From an uncultured Lachnospiraceae bacterium (GTDB lineage Bacteria; Bacillota; Clostridia; Lachnospirales; Lachnospiraceae), in NCBI GenBank assembly GCA_934309145.1, contig CAKRCW010000002.1:248001-312000 (forward strand): a DNA stretch of 64,000 nt, read 5' to 3'. The position numbers were made by a program, and so were the translations under genes. The number at the start of each line of letters is the position of its first letter. Within the stretch, counting starts at the first letter, position 1. Positions 8,699-16,792 of this stretch are shown piece by piece. Under the pieces are notes generated by a model. That model was not told the DNA's origin, did no database searches, and saw nothing but the letters and a program-made list of their open reading frames with translations.

Positions 8699-8911
8699 CT
8701 ACCCTCTTTTTTCGATTATTAAATCAAGACCTAAAATATGAATTAATTGTATCGTTTTTTCTATCTCAGCGGTAGCTTTTCCACGTTCTAACTGAGATAT
8801 AAAAGTAACGCTCAGACCAGTAAACTCCGATAGATATTTTTGTGTGTAGCCTAATTCTTTTCTTCGCATGCGTATCGCTTTACCTAATGATTTTGAATCA
8901 ATAATTTTCAT
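8699..8911 (-). CDS. hipB: HipB-like antitoxin, XRE helix-turn-helix
   Basis: A 70-residue protein consisting of one XRE helix-turn-helix (RMRRKELGYTQKYLSEFTGL, then VTFISQLERGKATAEI). It is the expected DNA-binding antitoxin of the HipA downstream, repressing the operon and neutralising the kinase. The ATG at 8911 is chosen because GGAG lies six bases upstream; an in-frame GTG four codons earlier overlaps that site. Three copies of a GTCGTAC-centred palindrome upstream are the probable binding sites. Confidence 0.9.
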   Translation of the reverse strand: MKIIDSKSLGKAIRMRRKELGYTQKYLSEFTGLSVTFISQLERGKATAEIEKTIQLIHILGLDLIIEKRG

Positions 8912-8928
8912 AATCTTCTCCACATCTA

Positions 8929-8950
8929 AAATTAGTCGTACGACTAATTT
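8929..8950. promoter_or_regulatory. hipBA operator O1 (perfect palindrome)
   Basis: AAATTAGTCGT followed by ACGACTAATTT is a perfect 22-bp palindrome located immediately upstream of the hipB ribosome binding site. Its centre at 8939.5 is 38 bp from the next site. It is probably bound by the HipB dimer. Confidence 0.8.
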
Positions 8951-8966
8951 ATCTTGATTTTTTGTT

Positions 8967-8988
8967 TTTTTAGTCGTACGGCAAAATT
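8967..8988. promoter_or_regulatory. hipBA operator O2 (imperfect palindrome)
   Basis: TAGTCGTACGGCA shares the GTCGTAC centre (8977.5) with the two other sites but has weaker outer symmetry. It lies midway between O1 and O3. Confidence 0.65.
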
Positions 8989-9005
8989 AATTTATTCAAA
9001 AAGCA

Positions 9006-9027
9006 AAATATGTCGTACGACTAATTT
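9006..9027. promoter_or_regulatory. hipBA operator O3 over the transcription start
   Basis: ATGTCGTACGACTAATT carries the same centre (9016.5), 39 bp from O2. It begins just downstream of the -10 box on the minus strand, so a bound repressor would block the start site. Confidence 0.75.
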
Positions 9028-9033
9028 TTATAT

Positions 9034-9062
9034 ATTATATAATTCAAATAATTTATTGTCAA
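9034..9062 (-). promoter_or_regulatory. Consensus sigma-A promoter of hipBA
   Basis: On the minus strand TTGACA (9062-9057) is separated by 17 bases from TATAAT (9039-9034). Both boxes match the vegetative consensus exactly. Transcription would begin inside operator O3. Confidence 0.85.
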
Positions 9063-9159
9063 TTAAAGTTCCAATTATTCCTATCAAAGAAGAAAACTAT
9101 TGCAATATGAACACAATAGTTATATTCTAAATAAAAAACAGAGAGGTTTGCGAAAACAG

Positions 9160-10116
9160 ATGAATCAAAAAGAAATAAACAAAAAGAATATTAACAAGGC
9201 AACTATATTTTTCACAAGCTTAATTGTCATACATTTAACCTTGAGCCTCTGTATAGCTTACACTCCTTTGTTTAACAACATCAGCTTAAACTCAAGCCTC
9301 ATCTTAAGTGAGAGTATTTTGTTTATCCCAACAGTTTTATTTTTTATCATTACAAAGCAGAACTTCAGGGAAACTGTACGACTTAAATCAATGCATATTG
9401 GAACTTATTTCATCATACCGTTACTTGTATTATGCATAGAACCTATAATTGCCTTAGTAAATGCTGTCTCTATGCTATTTGTAAAAAATTATATATCTTC
9501 AACAGTCACACAGGTTGTAACACGAAACAGCCTTCTGTTGTCGCTTGGACTTATGGCTCTGATGCCGGCTATCGTTGAGGAGCTGGCATTCAGAGGTGTG
9601 ATTCTTGGGAATTACCGCCATTCAGGAACCCTAAGCGGATTTTTGATGTCCGGATTTCTGTTTGGACTTATGCACATGAACTTTAACCAGATGGCATATG
9701 CTGTACTTCTGGGAATTATTTTCGGCATCGTTGTTGAGGCTACAGGGAGTATAATCTCCACAATAGAAATGCATTTTTTAGTGAATGGTACATCCGTTTT
9801 TCTGTCATACATCAGCCGATTGTTGCTTTCAGACAGCTCCTATAATGTTGCTGATACAACAGGGCAGCTTGATGCAGACACACTCCGTATTGCCATCAAT
9901 TCTTATCTTAATCTCCTGCCATATGCCCTTGTATTTAGCGGGCTGCTTATATATGCCATTGCCGCATTAAATAAAAGACAGGAGCAGCTTAAAAATATCT
10001 TTAGCCTGAAAAGAAAAAATGATGACGATGAGAAAGTAAGCGTATTTAGTCCCCTTTTGATAATCGTCATTATCTTCTGCCTCGGCAGATGCATATTAGA
10101 TGAGTTTGTTCTTTAA
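9160..10116 (+). CDS. CPBP-family intramembrane metalloprotease (CAAX/Abi)
   Basis: The 318-residue protein has about eight hydrophobic segments and the CPBP signature: EELAFRG at about 140-146 in one helix and FGLMHMNFNQ in the next conserved helix (His as metal ligand). Family members cut substrates within the membrane, including prenylated proteins in eukaryotes, bacteriocin-related peptides and anti-sigma factors in bacteria. The start is uncertain. ATG at 9160 has GAGAGG 13 bases upstream, which is long, and in-frame TTG codons at 9100 and 9147 exist. Its last 21 bp overlap the converging YunG-like gene. No bacteriocin gene is nearby, so the role is open. Confidence 0.85.
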   Translation: MNQKEINKKNINKATIFFTSLIVIHLTLSLCIAYTPLFNNISLNSSLILSESILFIPTVLFFIITKQNFRETVRLKSMHIGTYFIIPLLVLCIEPIIALVNAVSMLFVKNYISSTVTQVVTRNSLLLSLGLMALMPAIVEELAFRGVILGNYRHSGTLSGFLMSGFLFGLMHMNFNQMAYAVLLGIIFGIVVEATGSIISTIEMHFLVNGTSVFLSYISRLLLSDSSYNVADTTGQLDADTLRIAINSYLNLLPYALVFSGLLIYAIAALNKRQEQLKNIFSLKRKNDDDEKVSVFSPLLIIVIIFCLGRCILDEFVL

Positions 10117-10527
10117 TTGAGACTTCAGATACTCGTAACGGAGTCTCTTCTCCTCCTTTGCGAAATGAACCTCCCGAAGCTGTTCAGGATTGTTCTCATA
10201 ATCGAGCACCTCAGCTCCAAACTGCTCGCTCGTGAGGTCAAACTTACAGTCTCCAATCACATTGTAGCAATGATAATTTCCACCAGATCTAAGAATACCA
10301 TACACCTTACCACCGAAGATATCCTGTGCCAGAAATGCAGTTATAGAGCACTGTCCAAGAGTCTTATTTTCCTTAGTCCAGCTCTCTCTCATTCTCGGAG
10401 CACATGTATCTGCACACCAGATTTCTGATAATGCATCATACAAATCAAGAGGTGTTTTTATTCCTTTATATTCTTCTGAAATTGCCGGTACAGTCGCATT
10501 CTGCCAGCCCCAAAATCGATATGACAT
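10096..10527 (-). CDS. YunG-like protein of unknown function
   Basis: The 143-residue protein resembles the YunG family: a Cys-containing turn (GQCSITAFLAQDIFGGKVYG, about 58-77), then GGNYHCYNVIGDCKFDLTSEQF (first 20 residues about 82-101). The spaced Cys, His and Asp residues suggest a papain-like fold, but no activity is established for this family as far as I know. AAAGGAG lies about six bases before the ATG. It is transcribed alone, divergent from the DUF3137 gene, and its 3' end overlaps the end of the CPBP protease gene by 21 bp. Confidence 0.75.
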   Translation of the reverse strand: MSYRFWGWQNATVPAISEEYKGIKTPLDLYDALSEIWCADTCAPRMRESWTKENKTLGQCSITAFLAQDIFGGKVYGILRSGGNYHCYNVIGDCKFDLTSEQFGAEVLDYENNPEQLREVHFAKEEKRLRYEYLKSQLKNKLI

Positions 10528-10605
10528 AAGTCTCTCCTTTAATTTATATTTGATATATTTCTTTATACACTATAACATATTTTTATGGTATTAACCACTC
10601 CACCA

Positions 10606-10614
10606 TGTTATAAT
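10606..10614 (+). promoter_or_regulatory. Extended -10 promoter element for the DUF3137 gene
   Basis: TGTTATAAT is a perfect extended -10 (TG-N-TATAAT), 29 bases before the start codon at 10643. No strong -35 box is seen, as is usual for extended -10 promoters. Confidence 0.6.
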
Positions 10615-10642
10615 ACATTAAAATTCATGAAAGGAGCTAACT

Positions 10643-11626
10643 ATGAATCAAACAACACATTACAATGATAGTGATATAATATCAGCCATATCCTCAAAGC
10701 AGCGCTTATATAAGCTTACGGGATTTTTCGGTGCTATTTTTATTTTAGTTATACCTTTTGTCTTAGTTGCAGGCTTGCTTATGTTCATCGACGGAAGAAA
10801 CTATGCACCCATTATACTTATACCCGGTATATTATTAATTCCTATTACAATACTAATCAATAAATCTAACAAGAAATTAAAAAATACACTAAAGGATATG
10901 CTTGGAGAATATATTATTAAAGATGTCTTGGCGGAGAAAATTGACATAGATGAATATTCACCATCCAAATTTATCAACACCAATTTTATTAAAAATTGTA
11001 CGATTCTTCCTAATTATGACCGTGTAAATGGTTCTGACTACATATCAGGTAAATATAAGGGAATTAATTTTACATACTGTGATTTGCTGTTAGAAAGAAA
11101 GGTTGAAAGAACCGATGATGACGGACACAAAAGCAGCAAATATATTACTGCCTTTCAGGGACCTTTGCTTCTGCTCAATCTAGGCAGGTCAATAGATTGC
11201 TATGTACGAATCCGAGAGCGCAAGAATACCCGAAAGGCAAAGGGAGTTCTTACATCTGTCTTTAACGGAGCTGCCGACTTACTTGGCATCAAACACGATA
11301 CTGATATTATAGAAACAGAGAACGAAGCCTTTAATAATCAGTTTGAAGTTAAAACAAACAACGACGAAATGGCATTTTATATTTTAACTCCCCAGTTTAT
11401 GGAAAGCATAATGCGTGCTGATGAGGTTGCAGAGGGTTATACAAATATCGAGTTTAAAAACTCTGACGTTACTATAACTCTTAACAACGGAAAAGACGCA
11501 TTTGAGGTTAAAAAAACAATAAGCAGCAGACGCAGACTGGCAAAATGCAGAGAGAATTTCAGAGGTGAATTAAACAGTATTCTCACAATATTTGATGAAA
11601 TTCTCACAAAGGAAAATTTGTTTTGA
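10643..11626 (+). CDS. DUF3137 domain-containing membrane protein
   Basis: The 327-residue protein has two hydrophobic helices near the N-terminus (about 27-48 and 54-70) and a soluble C-terminal region that matches the DUF3137 pattern: DYISGKYKGINFTYCDLLLE, then FQGPLLLLNLGRS, a long FEVKTNNDEMAFYILTPQFM stretch and a C-terminal repeat of strand segments. The family has no known function; members sit at the membrane with the soluble part inside. AAAGGAG lies seven bases before the ATG, and an extended -10 promoter lies upstream. The next gene has its own promoter overlapping the stop codon of this one. Confidence 0.8.
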   Translation: MNQTTHYNDSDIISAISSKQRLYKLTGFFGAIFILVIPFVLVAGLLMFIDGRNYAPIILIPGILLIPITILINKSNKKLKNTLKDMLGEYIIKDVLAEKIDIDEYSPSKFINTNFIKNCTILPNYDRVNGSDYISGKYKGINFTYCDLLLERKVERTDDDGHKSSKYITAFQGPLLLLNLGRSIDCYVRIRERKNTRKAKGVLTSVFNGAADLLGIKHDTDIIETENEAFNNQFEVKTNNDEMAFYILTPQFMESIMRADEVAEGYTNIEFKNSDVTITLNNGKDAFEVKKTISSRRRLAKCRENFRGELNSILTIFDEILTKENLF

Positions 11627-11650
11627 CTTAAATTAAAAAGATTGTATAAT
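11623..11650 (+). promoter_or_regulatory. Sigma-A promoter for the cytidylate-kinase-like gene
   Basis: TTGACT (11623-11628), a 16-base spacer and TATAAT (11645-11650). The -35 box overlaps the TGA stop codon of the upstream gene. Confidence 0.75.
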
Positions 11651-11706
11651 ATAAATATAAGCAACATCATCAGACATAATTCAGGAAATGAAAGGAGTGT
11701 TTTTCC

Positions 11707-12303
11707 ATGAACAACCAGGTTATCATTTCAATCAGCCGAGAATTTGGAAGTGGTGGTAGAGCCATAGCCCAAAATGTTGCAAAGAGCTTGAATCTGCCTC
11801 TGTATGACAGAAATATTTTATCAGAGATTTCTAACGAAGATGGAAATTCTTATGAAGATCTTGCAGAATATGATGAGAAGCCCCGCAATCCGGTATTGAC
11901 AAGAACTGTACGAGGACAATGCAATTCAGTTGCGCAGTTAGTTGCAGAAATGCAGTTTGATTTCCTGCGAGACAAGGCTAAGCAGGGTGAATCATTTGTT
12001 GTATTAGGACGCTGCTCAGAGGAAGTACTTAAGGAATTTGACGGATTAATCTCTATATTCATCCGTGGTGACGAGGCTGCCAAGCTCGCAAGAGTTATGG
12101 AACAGTATGACCTGTCAGAGTCAAAAGCCGCTGCCAAGATTAAGAAGCATGATAGGACAAGACGTCAGTATCACAATTCTTATTCAACAGGCAAATGGGG
12201 TGAGGCAGGCTCCTATGACCTATGTATCAACAGCAGTAAGCTTGGCATAGATAAAACCACCGAAGAGCTTCTGCACTATATACAGTCCAGAACTAATAAC
12301 TAA
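11707..12303 (+). CDS. Cytidylate kinase-like family protein
   Basis: The 198-residue protein is a P-loop nucleoside-monophosphate kinase-like protein. ISISREFGSGGRAIAQNVAK (about 7-26) is the characteristic modified P-loop of the cytidylate-kinase-like family, and residues 90-115 hold VVLGRCSEEVL. It is shorter than Cmk itself (about 220), and many genomes carry it as a paralogue of cmk. Its true substrate is unknown. AAAGGAG precedes the ATG by about ten bases. It has its own promoter and a strong terminator, so it is probably monocistronic. Confidence 0.85.
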   Translation: MNNQVIISISREFGSGGRAIAQNVAKSLNLPLYDRNILSEISNEDGNSYEDLAEYDEKPRNPVLTRTVRGQCNSVAQLVAEMQFDFLRDKAKQGESFVVLGRCSEEVLKEFDGLISIFIRGDEAAKLARVMEQYDLSESKAAAKIKKHDRTRRQYHNSYSTGKWGEAGSYDLCINSSKLGIDKTTEELLHYIQSRTNN

Positions 12304-12352
12304 TAAAAATTCACCATAGGAAGAGTTACTTCTTATGGTGAATTTTTATTTT
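12304..12352. terminator. Bidirectional terminator between converging genes
   Basis: AAAAATTCACCATA pairs with TATGGTGAATTTTT and is flanked by A- and T-runs on both sides. The stop codon of the leftward P-type ATPase gene lies in the loop, so the hairpin arm encodes its last residues. Confidence 0.9.
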
Positions 12353-14677
12353 ATTCTCTATCTTACCTACAATTATCGTCAGATACCTAAACAGTGATTC
12401 CGCCGCAAATCCAAAAACAATCATGAGAAGCACACATATATTTGACATATCACTTAAGGCAAACAGCTTCTTAAGGAATATTCCTGAGAACACAAGTCCA
12501 GCTACATTCAGCCATATAATTCCATGCTTCATCTTATTTAAAGGCTCACTTATCTTGAACAAAATCATAAATCCAACTACAGACAAAACCATAGTCGCAG
12601 CAGTGCCGACGCTGGCTGGCTTTAGACCTAATACCTCGCCGCAGACAACAAGTGCTCCTACTGCAATTACATCTGTCAAGCCTCCCGGAAGTGCCTTAAG
12701 CAAAACATTGGTCATAAAGTGGCCTTCTATCCTTGACTTGTTAGCCTCAAGTGCAAGTAAAAATCCAGGAGCCCCTATAGTAAACATACTGATAAGAGAT
12801 ATCTGTGCCGGCTCAAGAGGATAAGTTATCATGAAGATAACTGAGAACAGTGCCATCAGCAGCGAAAAAATATTCTTGACAAGGAACAGACTCGCTGAAC
12901 GCTGTACATTATTCACGACACGTCTTCCCTCATATACAACATCCGGCATATGTGCAAAATCTGAATCTAAAAGCACCACCTGTGCCGCCTGTGCTGCTGC
13001 CTCACTTCCTGACGCCATCGCAACACTGCAATCTGCGTCCTTCATCGCAAGGATATCATTTACACCGTCACCAGTCATGGCAACGGTGTGTCCTTTCCGC
13101 TGTAACGCCTTTACTAATTTCTGCTTCTGCTTAGGGGTAACTCTTCCAAATACCGTATATTTGTCAACAGCATCCCTTAACTTAGCACCTGTGTCAAGAG
13201 TTGTCGCATCAACATAATTCTCTGCATTTTCAATTCCGGCCTGCATTGCTATCTCTGATACTGTGTTAGGATTGTCACCTGAGATAACCTTAATCATAAC
13301 ACCCTGATTTTTAAAATATTCAAAGGTTTTCTGTGCATTTTCCCTAATCTGGTTGGCAAGAACCACATAACCAAGCGGAGTTACCTTTCCCGTAAGCCCA
13401 TCCTTTATATCAGAGCCATCATATTTTCCAAATAATAATACACGGTCACCATCCTTGGTAAAGTCTGATATCTCATCGGAAATCAAGTCAAACTTATCAC
13501 GCATAATAAACTCTGGTGCACCTAACAGATACATTCCATCCGAAAACAATGCACCTCCATACTTTGTAGTTGACGAAAATGGATATACTGAAACCGGTTG
13601 TCTGTGAGTAACTACACCGGCTGCTTTCTCATCTATATAGGATTTGAGTGCCTGCATGGTTGAATTGTTATCCTTAGAGGCAAGCGTATAATCAGCAAGA
13701 AGTCCTTCAAATTCCTCTACAGTCATCTCTGACTTACTGCTTTTTACAAGCTGCTTTACATTCATATCCGGCTTTGTTATTGTTCCGGTCTTATCTACGC
13801 ATAAAACGTCAACTCTTGCTAAAGCCTCTATACTCTTCATATCATGGAGCAGTACTTTTTTCTTGGCAAGATTAATAGTGCTTAATGCGAGTGCAACCGT
13901 TGTGAGCAGGTATAGTCCCTCAGGAATCATACCAATTATGGCTGCAACTGTCGCTGTGACACTTCTTCTTATAGTTTCATGGTTCACATAATGGCTCTGA
14001 TAAAAAAGCAGTGCACCGATAGGAATAATAACTATTCCAACCCACTTAACTATCTGATTTATGGAGCGAATCATCTCTGACTGCTCACCACTTCCCATAG
14101 CCTTAGCTTCTCTGGTAAGCTTAGATATATATGACTCATTACCAACCTTAACCAGTCTTGCATAACACTGTCCTGACACAACAAAACTTCCCGACAAAAG
14201 CTCACTGTCACTTGTTTTCTCGACCTCATCCGCCTCACCTGTAAGCAGAGACTCATTAACCTGTATCGAGCCATCTATGACAATCGCATCTGCACATATC
14301 TGGTCACCCGCAGAAAGAATAATCACATCATCCTGCACAAGCTCCTCTGACAATATCTGCTGCTCCATGCCATCGCGGACAACGACAGCATGTGGAGCAT
14401 TAAGTATATTCATCTTATCAAGAGTTTTTTTCGCCCTTATCTCCTGAAATATTCCTATAAGCATATTGCCTATAACAATCGGCAAAAAAGTAAGATTACG
14501 AAATGAGCCAACAAGACACAACAGCACAGTTATCACAAGAAAGATAAGATTAAAATAAGTAAGTGTATTGGACAGAATTATCTCCTTTGTCGATTTCTCA
14601 GTTGAAGTGTCCGCCTGATTCACCAACCCCTTATTTATCCTCTCATTTACCTCTGCACTCGTCAATCCCTGTACCAT
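12326..14677 (-). CDS. P-type cation ATPase, CtpE-like (probable calcium uptake)
   Basis: The protein (783 residues) is a complete P-type ATPase with the actuator-domain TGEADEVEK (about 143-151), the phosphorylation site VDKTGTIT (Asp about 295), a TGDGVND hinge motif and several membrane helices at each end. In the helix before the phosphorylation site it has the motif PEGL (about 251). This replaces the PEGLP or CPC motif of other classes and, with KKVLLHDMKSIEALARVDVL, is typical of mycobacterial CtpE, reported as a calcium transporter. The ion assignment rests on that family likeness only. The ATG chosen has AGGAG eight bases upstream; a GTG three codons earlier is less well placed. It lies 32 bp after dtd on the same strand. 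Confidence 0.85.
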   Translation of the reverse strand: MVQGLTSAEVNERINKGLVNQADTSTEKSTKEIILSNTLTYFNLIFLVITVLLCLVGSFRNLTFLPIVIGNMLIGIFQEIRAKKTLDKMNILNAPHAVVVRDGMEQQILSEELVQDDVIILSAGDQICADAIVIDGSIQVNESLLTGEADEVEKTSDSELLSGSFVVSGQCYARLVKVGNESYISKLTREAKAMGSGEQSEMIRSINQIVKWVGIVIIPIGALLFYQSHYVNHETIRRSVTATVAAIIGMIPEGLYLLTTVALALSTINLAKKKVLLHDMKSIEALARVDVLCVDKTGTITKPDMNVKQLVKSSKSEMTVEEFEGLLADYTLASKDNNSTMQALKSYIDEKAAGVVTHRQPVSVYPFSSTTKYGGALFSDGMYLLGAPEFIMRDKFDLISDEISDFTKDGDRVLLFGKYDGSDIKDGLTGKVTPLGYVVLANQIRENAQKTFEYFKNQGVMIKVISGDNPNTVSEIAMQAGIENAENYVDATTLDTGAKLRDAVDKYTVFGRVTPKQKQKLVKALQRKGHTVAMTGDGVNDILAMKDADCSVAMASGSEAAAQAAQVVLLDSDFAHMPDVVYEGRRVVNNVQRSASLFLVKNIFSLLMALFSVIFMITYPLEPAQISLISMFTIGAPGFLLALEANKSRIEGHFMTNVLLKALPGGLTDVIAVGALVVCGEVLGLKPASVGTAATMVLSVVGFMILFKISEPLNKMKHGIIWLNVAGLVFSGIFLKKLFALSDMSNICVLLMIVFGFAAESLFRYLTIIVGKIENKIKIHHKK

Positions 14678-14709
14678 ATGTCTCACTCCTAACTATCAGT
14701 CGCTACAGT

Positions 14710-15156
14710 CTACCACCAGTCGCTATCCCACAATATCGTAAATGGTCCATCGTTTACTAAATCAACCTTCATATCTGCGCCAAAGCTTCCACAGCTCACC
14801 TTTCCAAAGGTTGCTGTGCACTGCTCCTTAAAATACTCATAAAGCTCATTGGCAAAATCCGGAGAACCAGCCTTTATGAAACTCGGACGATTACCCTTCT
14901 TACAGTCTGCATAGAGAGTAAACTGAGACACAACCAAGACCTCGCCACCAACATCTGTCAGAGATAAATTAGTCTTTCCCTCTGCATCCTCGAATATCCT
15001 TAGTGTTGACAGCTTCTTTACATACTTATCAACCATCTCTCTTGTGTCACCATCAGCAACACCGAGCAAAACAAGAAAGCCTCTTCCTATACTTCCTATA
15101 ATCTCTCCATCCACCCAAACTGAGGCATGGCTTACTCTCTGTATAACTATTCGCAT
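14710..15156 (-). CDS. dtd: D-aminoacyl-tRNA deacylase
   Basis: The 148-residue enzyme hydrolyses D-aminoacyl-tRNAs, protecting translation from D-amino acids and mischarged glycine. The start MRIVIQRVSHASV, the VVSQFTLYAD motif (about 80-89) and the C-terminal NDGPFTILWD are the conserved active-site segments, and the length fits the family. GAGG lies just upstream of the chosen ATG; an upstream extension adds residues that the family lacks. It probably forms an operon with the CtpE-like ATPase. Confidence 0.95.
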   Translation of the reverse strand: MRIVIQRVSHASVWVDGEIIGSIGRGFLVLLGVADGDTREMVDKYVKKLSTLRIFEDAEGKTNLSLTDVGGEVLVVSQFTLYADCKKGNRPSFIKAGSPDFANELYEYFKEQCTATFGKVSCGSFGADMKVDLVNDGPFTILWDSDWW

Positions 15157-15279
15157 ATTCCTCTTCTCCCACCAATGGCTGATTGCCAATTTTATTCAAA
15201 TACTGTAACATATACCATTTTAAATGTCACCCCGATTTTGTGAAATGTATGTGAAACTATATTTAATTATTTATTTCCT

Positions 15280-16665
15280 TTATCTGCCAGAAATAACATC
15301 TATTCTCTTTTTTCTTATATTCCTCATAAATATTGTTGCGATTACAAAGCATACAGCCTCAACTATGATAAATGTGCTCCACACAAGCCATATCTTGCTG
15401 TTGTCGTTTTTAGCAATAATTGAAAAGCCCCATGCTACAGGTAAAACTAACACCAACTGCCTCAAAAGAGATATAACAAGCGACTCAACTCCCCTGTCGA
15501 GTGCCTGAAATATTCCCTGAAATGCCACATTAGAACCCGCAAAAATGAAGCTTACAGATATAACTCTCATGGCACTTACACACATATCAAAGGTCTGTCC
15601 TGACAATCCAAACATATTTGCCAAGGATTCAGGAAATATCTCAAGTAAAACAGTCCCAAATATCATAATTATCAGGGTATATAAAAGCCCATATTTTATC
15701 CCGTCCTTTATTCTTCTCTTATCCTGCATTCCATAATTAAATGATACTATAGGAGTTATCGCATCTCTTAACCCAAAGGCAGCAAAAAGTATAAACTGCT
15801 GCACCTTGTAATATAATCCATACGCAGTTACCGCACCCTCACTTATTCCTCCAAGGATAACATTTAATCCATATGTCATTACAGACATTAATGCCTGTGC
15901 AATAATAGCAGGCAAGCCTATTGAATATATCCCTCTTATCAGACCGGCATCAGGTTTCATATATTTTAAACCGTTTTTGACCTCTGTATTTTTCCTTACA
16001 TGGAATATAACTGCGAGTATAAGTGAAACTATCTGACCTATGACAGTCGCATATGCTGCGCCGCAGACACCCATTTTAGGAATTCCTAGCCATCCATATA
16101 TCATAATAGGATCTAATATAATATTCGTAAGTGCTCCTGCAACCTGTGCAATTGTTGAATATAAAGATTTTCCTGTAGACTGAAGCAGCTTCTCAAATAT
16201 TGAGAAAAACACTATTCCCATTGATATCACACAACATATCCTCAAATAATCTACAGCCATATCATACACAAGCTTATTGTTAGTCTGACTTCCTATATAC
16301 GTTTCCACTCCAAATAAACCAAACAAGAGAAAGACAATATATATAATACACGCCAGAAATATTCCATTTCCAGCTACACGGCTAACTCTCTCCATCTCTC
16401 CCTGCCCCAGATTTTTAGAGAGCAACACTCCCATTCCAACTCCAGTTCCTATAGCTATTGCAACCATAAGCATCTGAACCGGAAACGCCAACGTCAGGGC
16501 ATTCAATGCCTGCACACCATTTTCCTCCATACCACCCACAAATGCACTATCAACTATGTTATATACCGCCTGAAGCATCATCGATAAAATCATCGGTATT
16601 CCCATTGACAGCATAAGCTTCTTAACTGGCTCAGTAGCCATTTTGTTTAATTCCTCTGTTTTCAT
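15280..16665 (-). CDS. MATE-family multidrug/sodium antiporter
   Basis: The 461-residue membrane protein has about twelve hydrophobic helices in two similar halves and begins with KLMLSMGIPMILSMMLQAVY, followed by NIVDSAFVGGM, the usual MATE opening. Proteins of this family export drugs or metabolites in exchange for Na+ or H+. The substrate is unknown. The ATG at 16665 is chosen because GAGAG precedes it and an upstream extension would run into the terminator of the gene before it. It is probably transcribed alone. Confidence 0.92.
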   Translation of the reverse strand: MKTEELNKMATEPVKKLMLSMGIPMILSMMLQAVYNIVDSAFVGGMEENGVQALNALTLAFPVQMLMVAIAIGTGVGMGVLLSKNLGQGEMERVSRVAGNGIFLACIIYIVFLLFGLFGVETYIGSQTNNKLVYDMAVDYLRICCVISMGIVFFSIFEKLLQSTGKSLYSTIAQVAGALTNIILDPIMIYGWLGIPKMGVCGAAYATVIGQIVSLILAVIFHVRKNTEVKNGLKYMKPDAGLIRGIYSIGLPAIIAQALMSVMTYGLNVILGGISEGAVTAYGLYYKVQQFILFAAFGLRDAITPIVSFNYGMQDKRRIKDGIKYGLLYTLIIMIFGTVLLEIFPESLANMFGLSGQTFDMCVSAMRVISVSFIFAGSNVAFQGIFQALDRGVESLVISLLRQLVLVLPVAWGFSIIAKNDNSKIWLVWSTFIIVEAVCFVIATIFMRNIRKKRIDVISGR

Positions 16666-16696
16666 TGCTATTATCTCTCTTTCTACATATATTGCA

Positions 16697-16738
16697 CAAA
16701 AAAAGAGGCGCAAATCCATCTGGATTTACGCCTCTTTG
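16697..16738 (-). terminator. Terminator of the TPR/MORN membrane protein gene
   Basis: On the minus strand AAAGAGGCGTAAATCCA pairs with TGGATTTGCGCCTCTTT through a short loop and is followed by seven T. It separates the gene ending at 16793 from the MATE gene. Confidence 0.9.
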
Positions 16739-16792
16739 TGCTACTCGACAAGCATTATAATATCAAATTAATAACAAAAAAGTCAATATTTT

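Noticed and set aside
12423..13217. Two open frames of over 120 codons opposite the P-type ATPase gene.
   Set aside because: They are antisense shadows of a complete, motif-rich gene and have no start signals.
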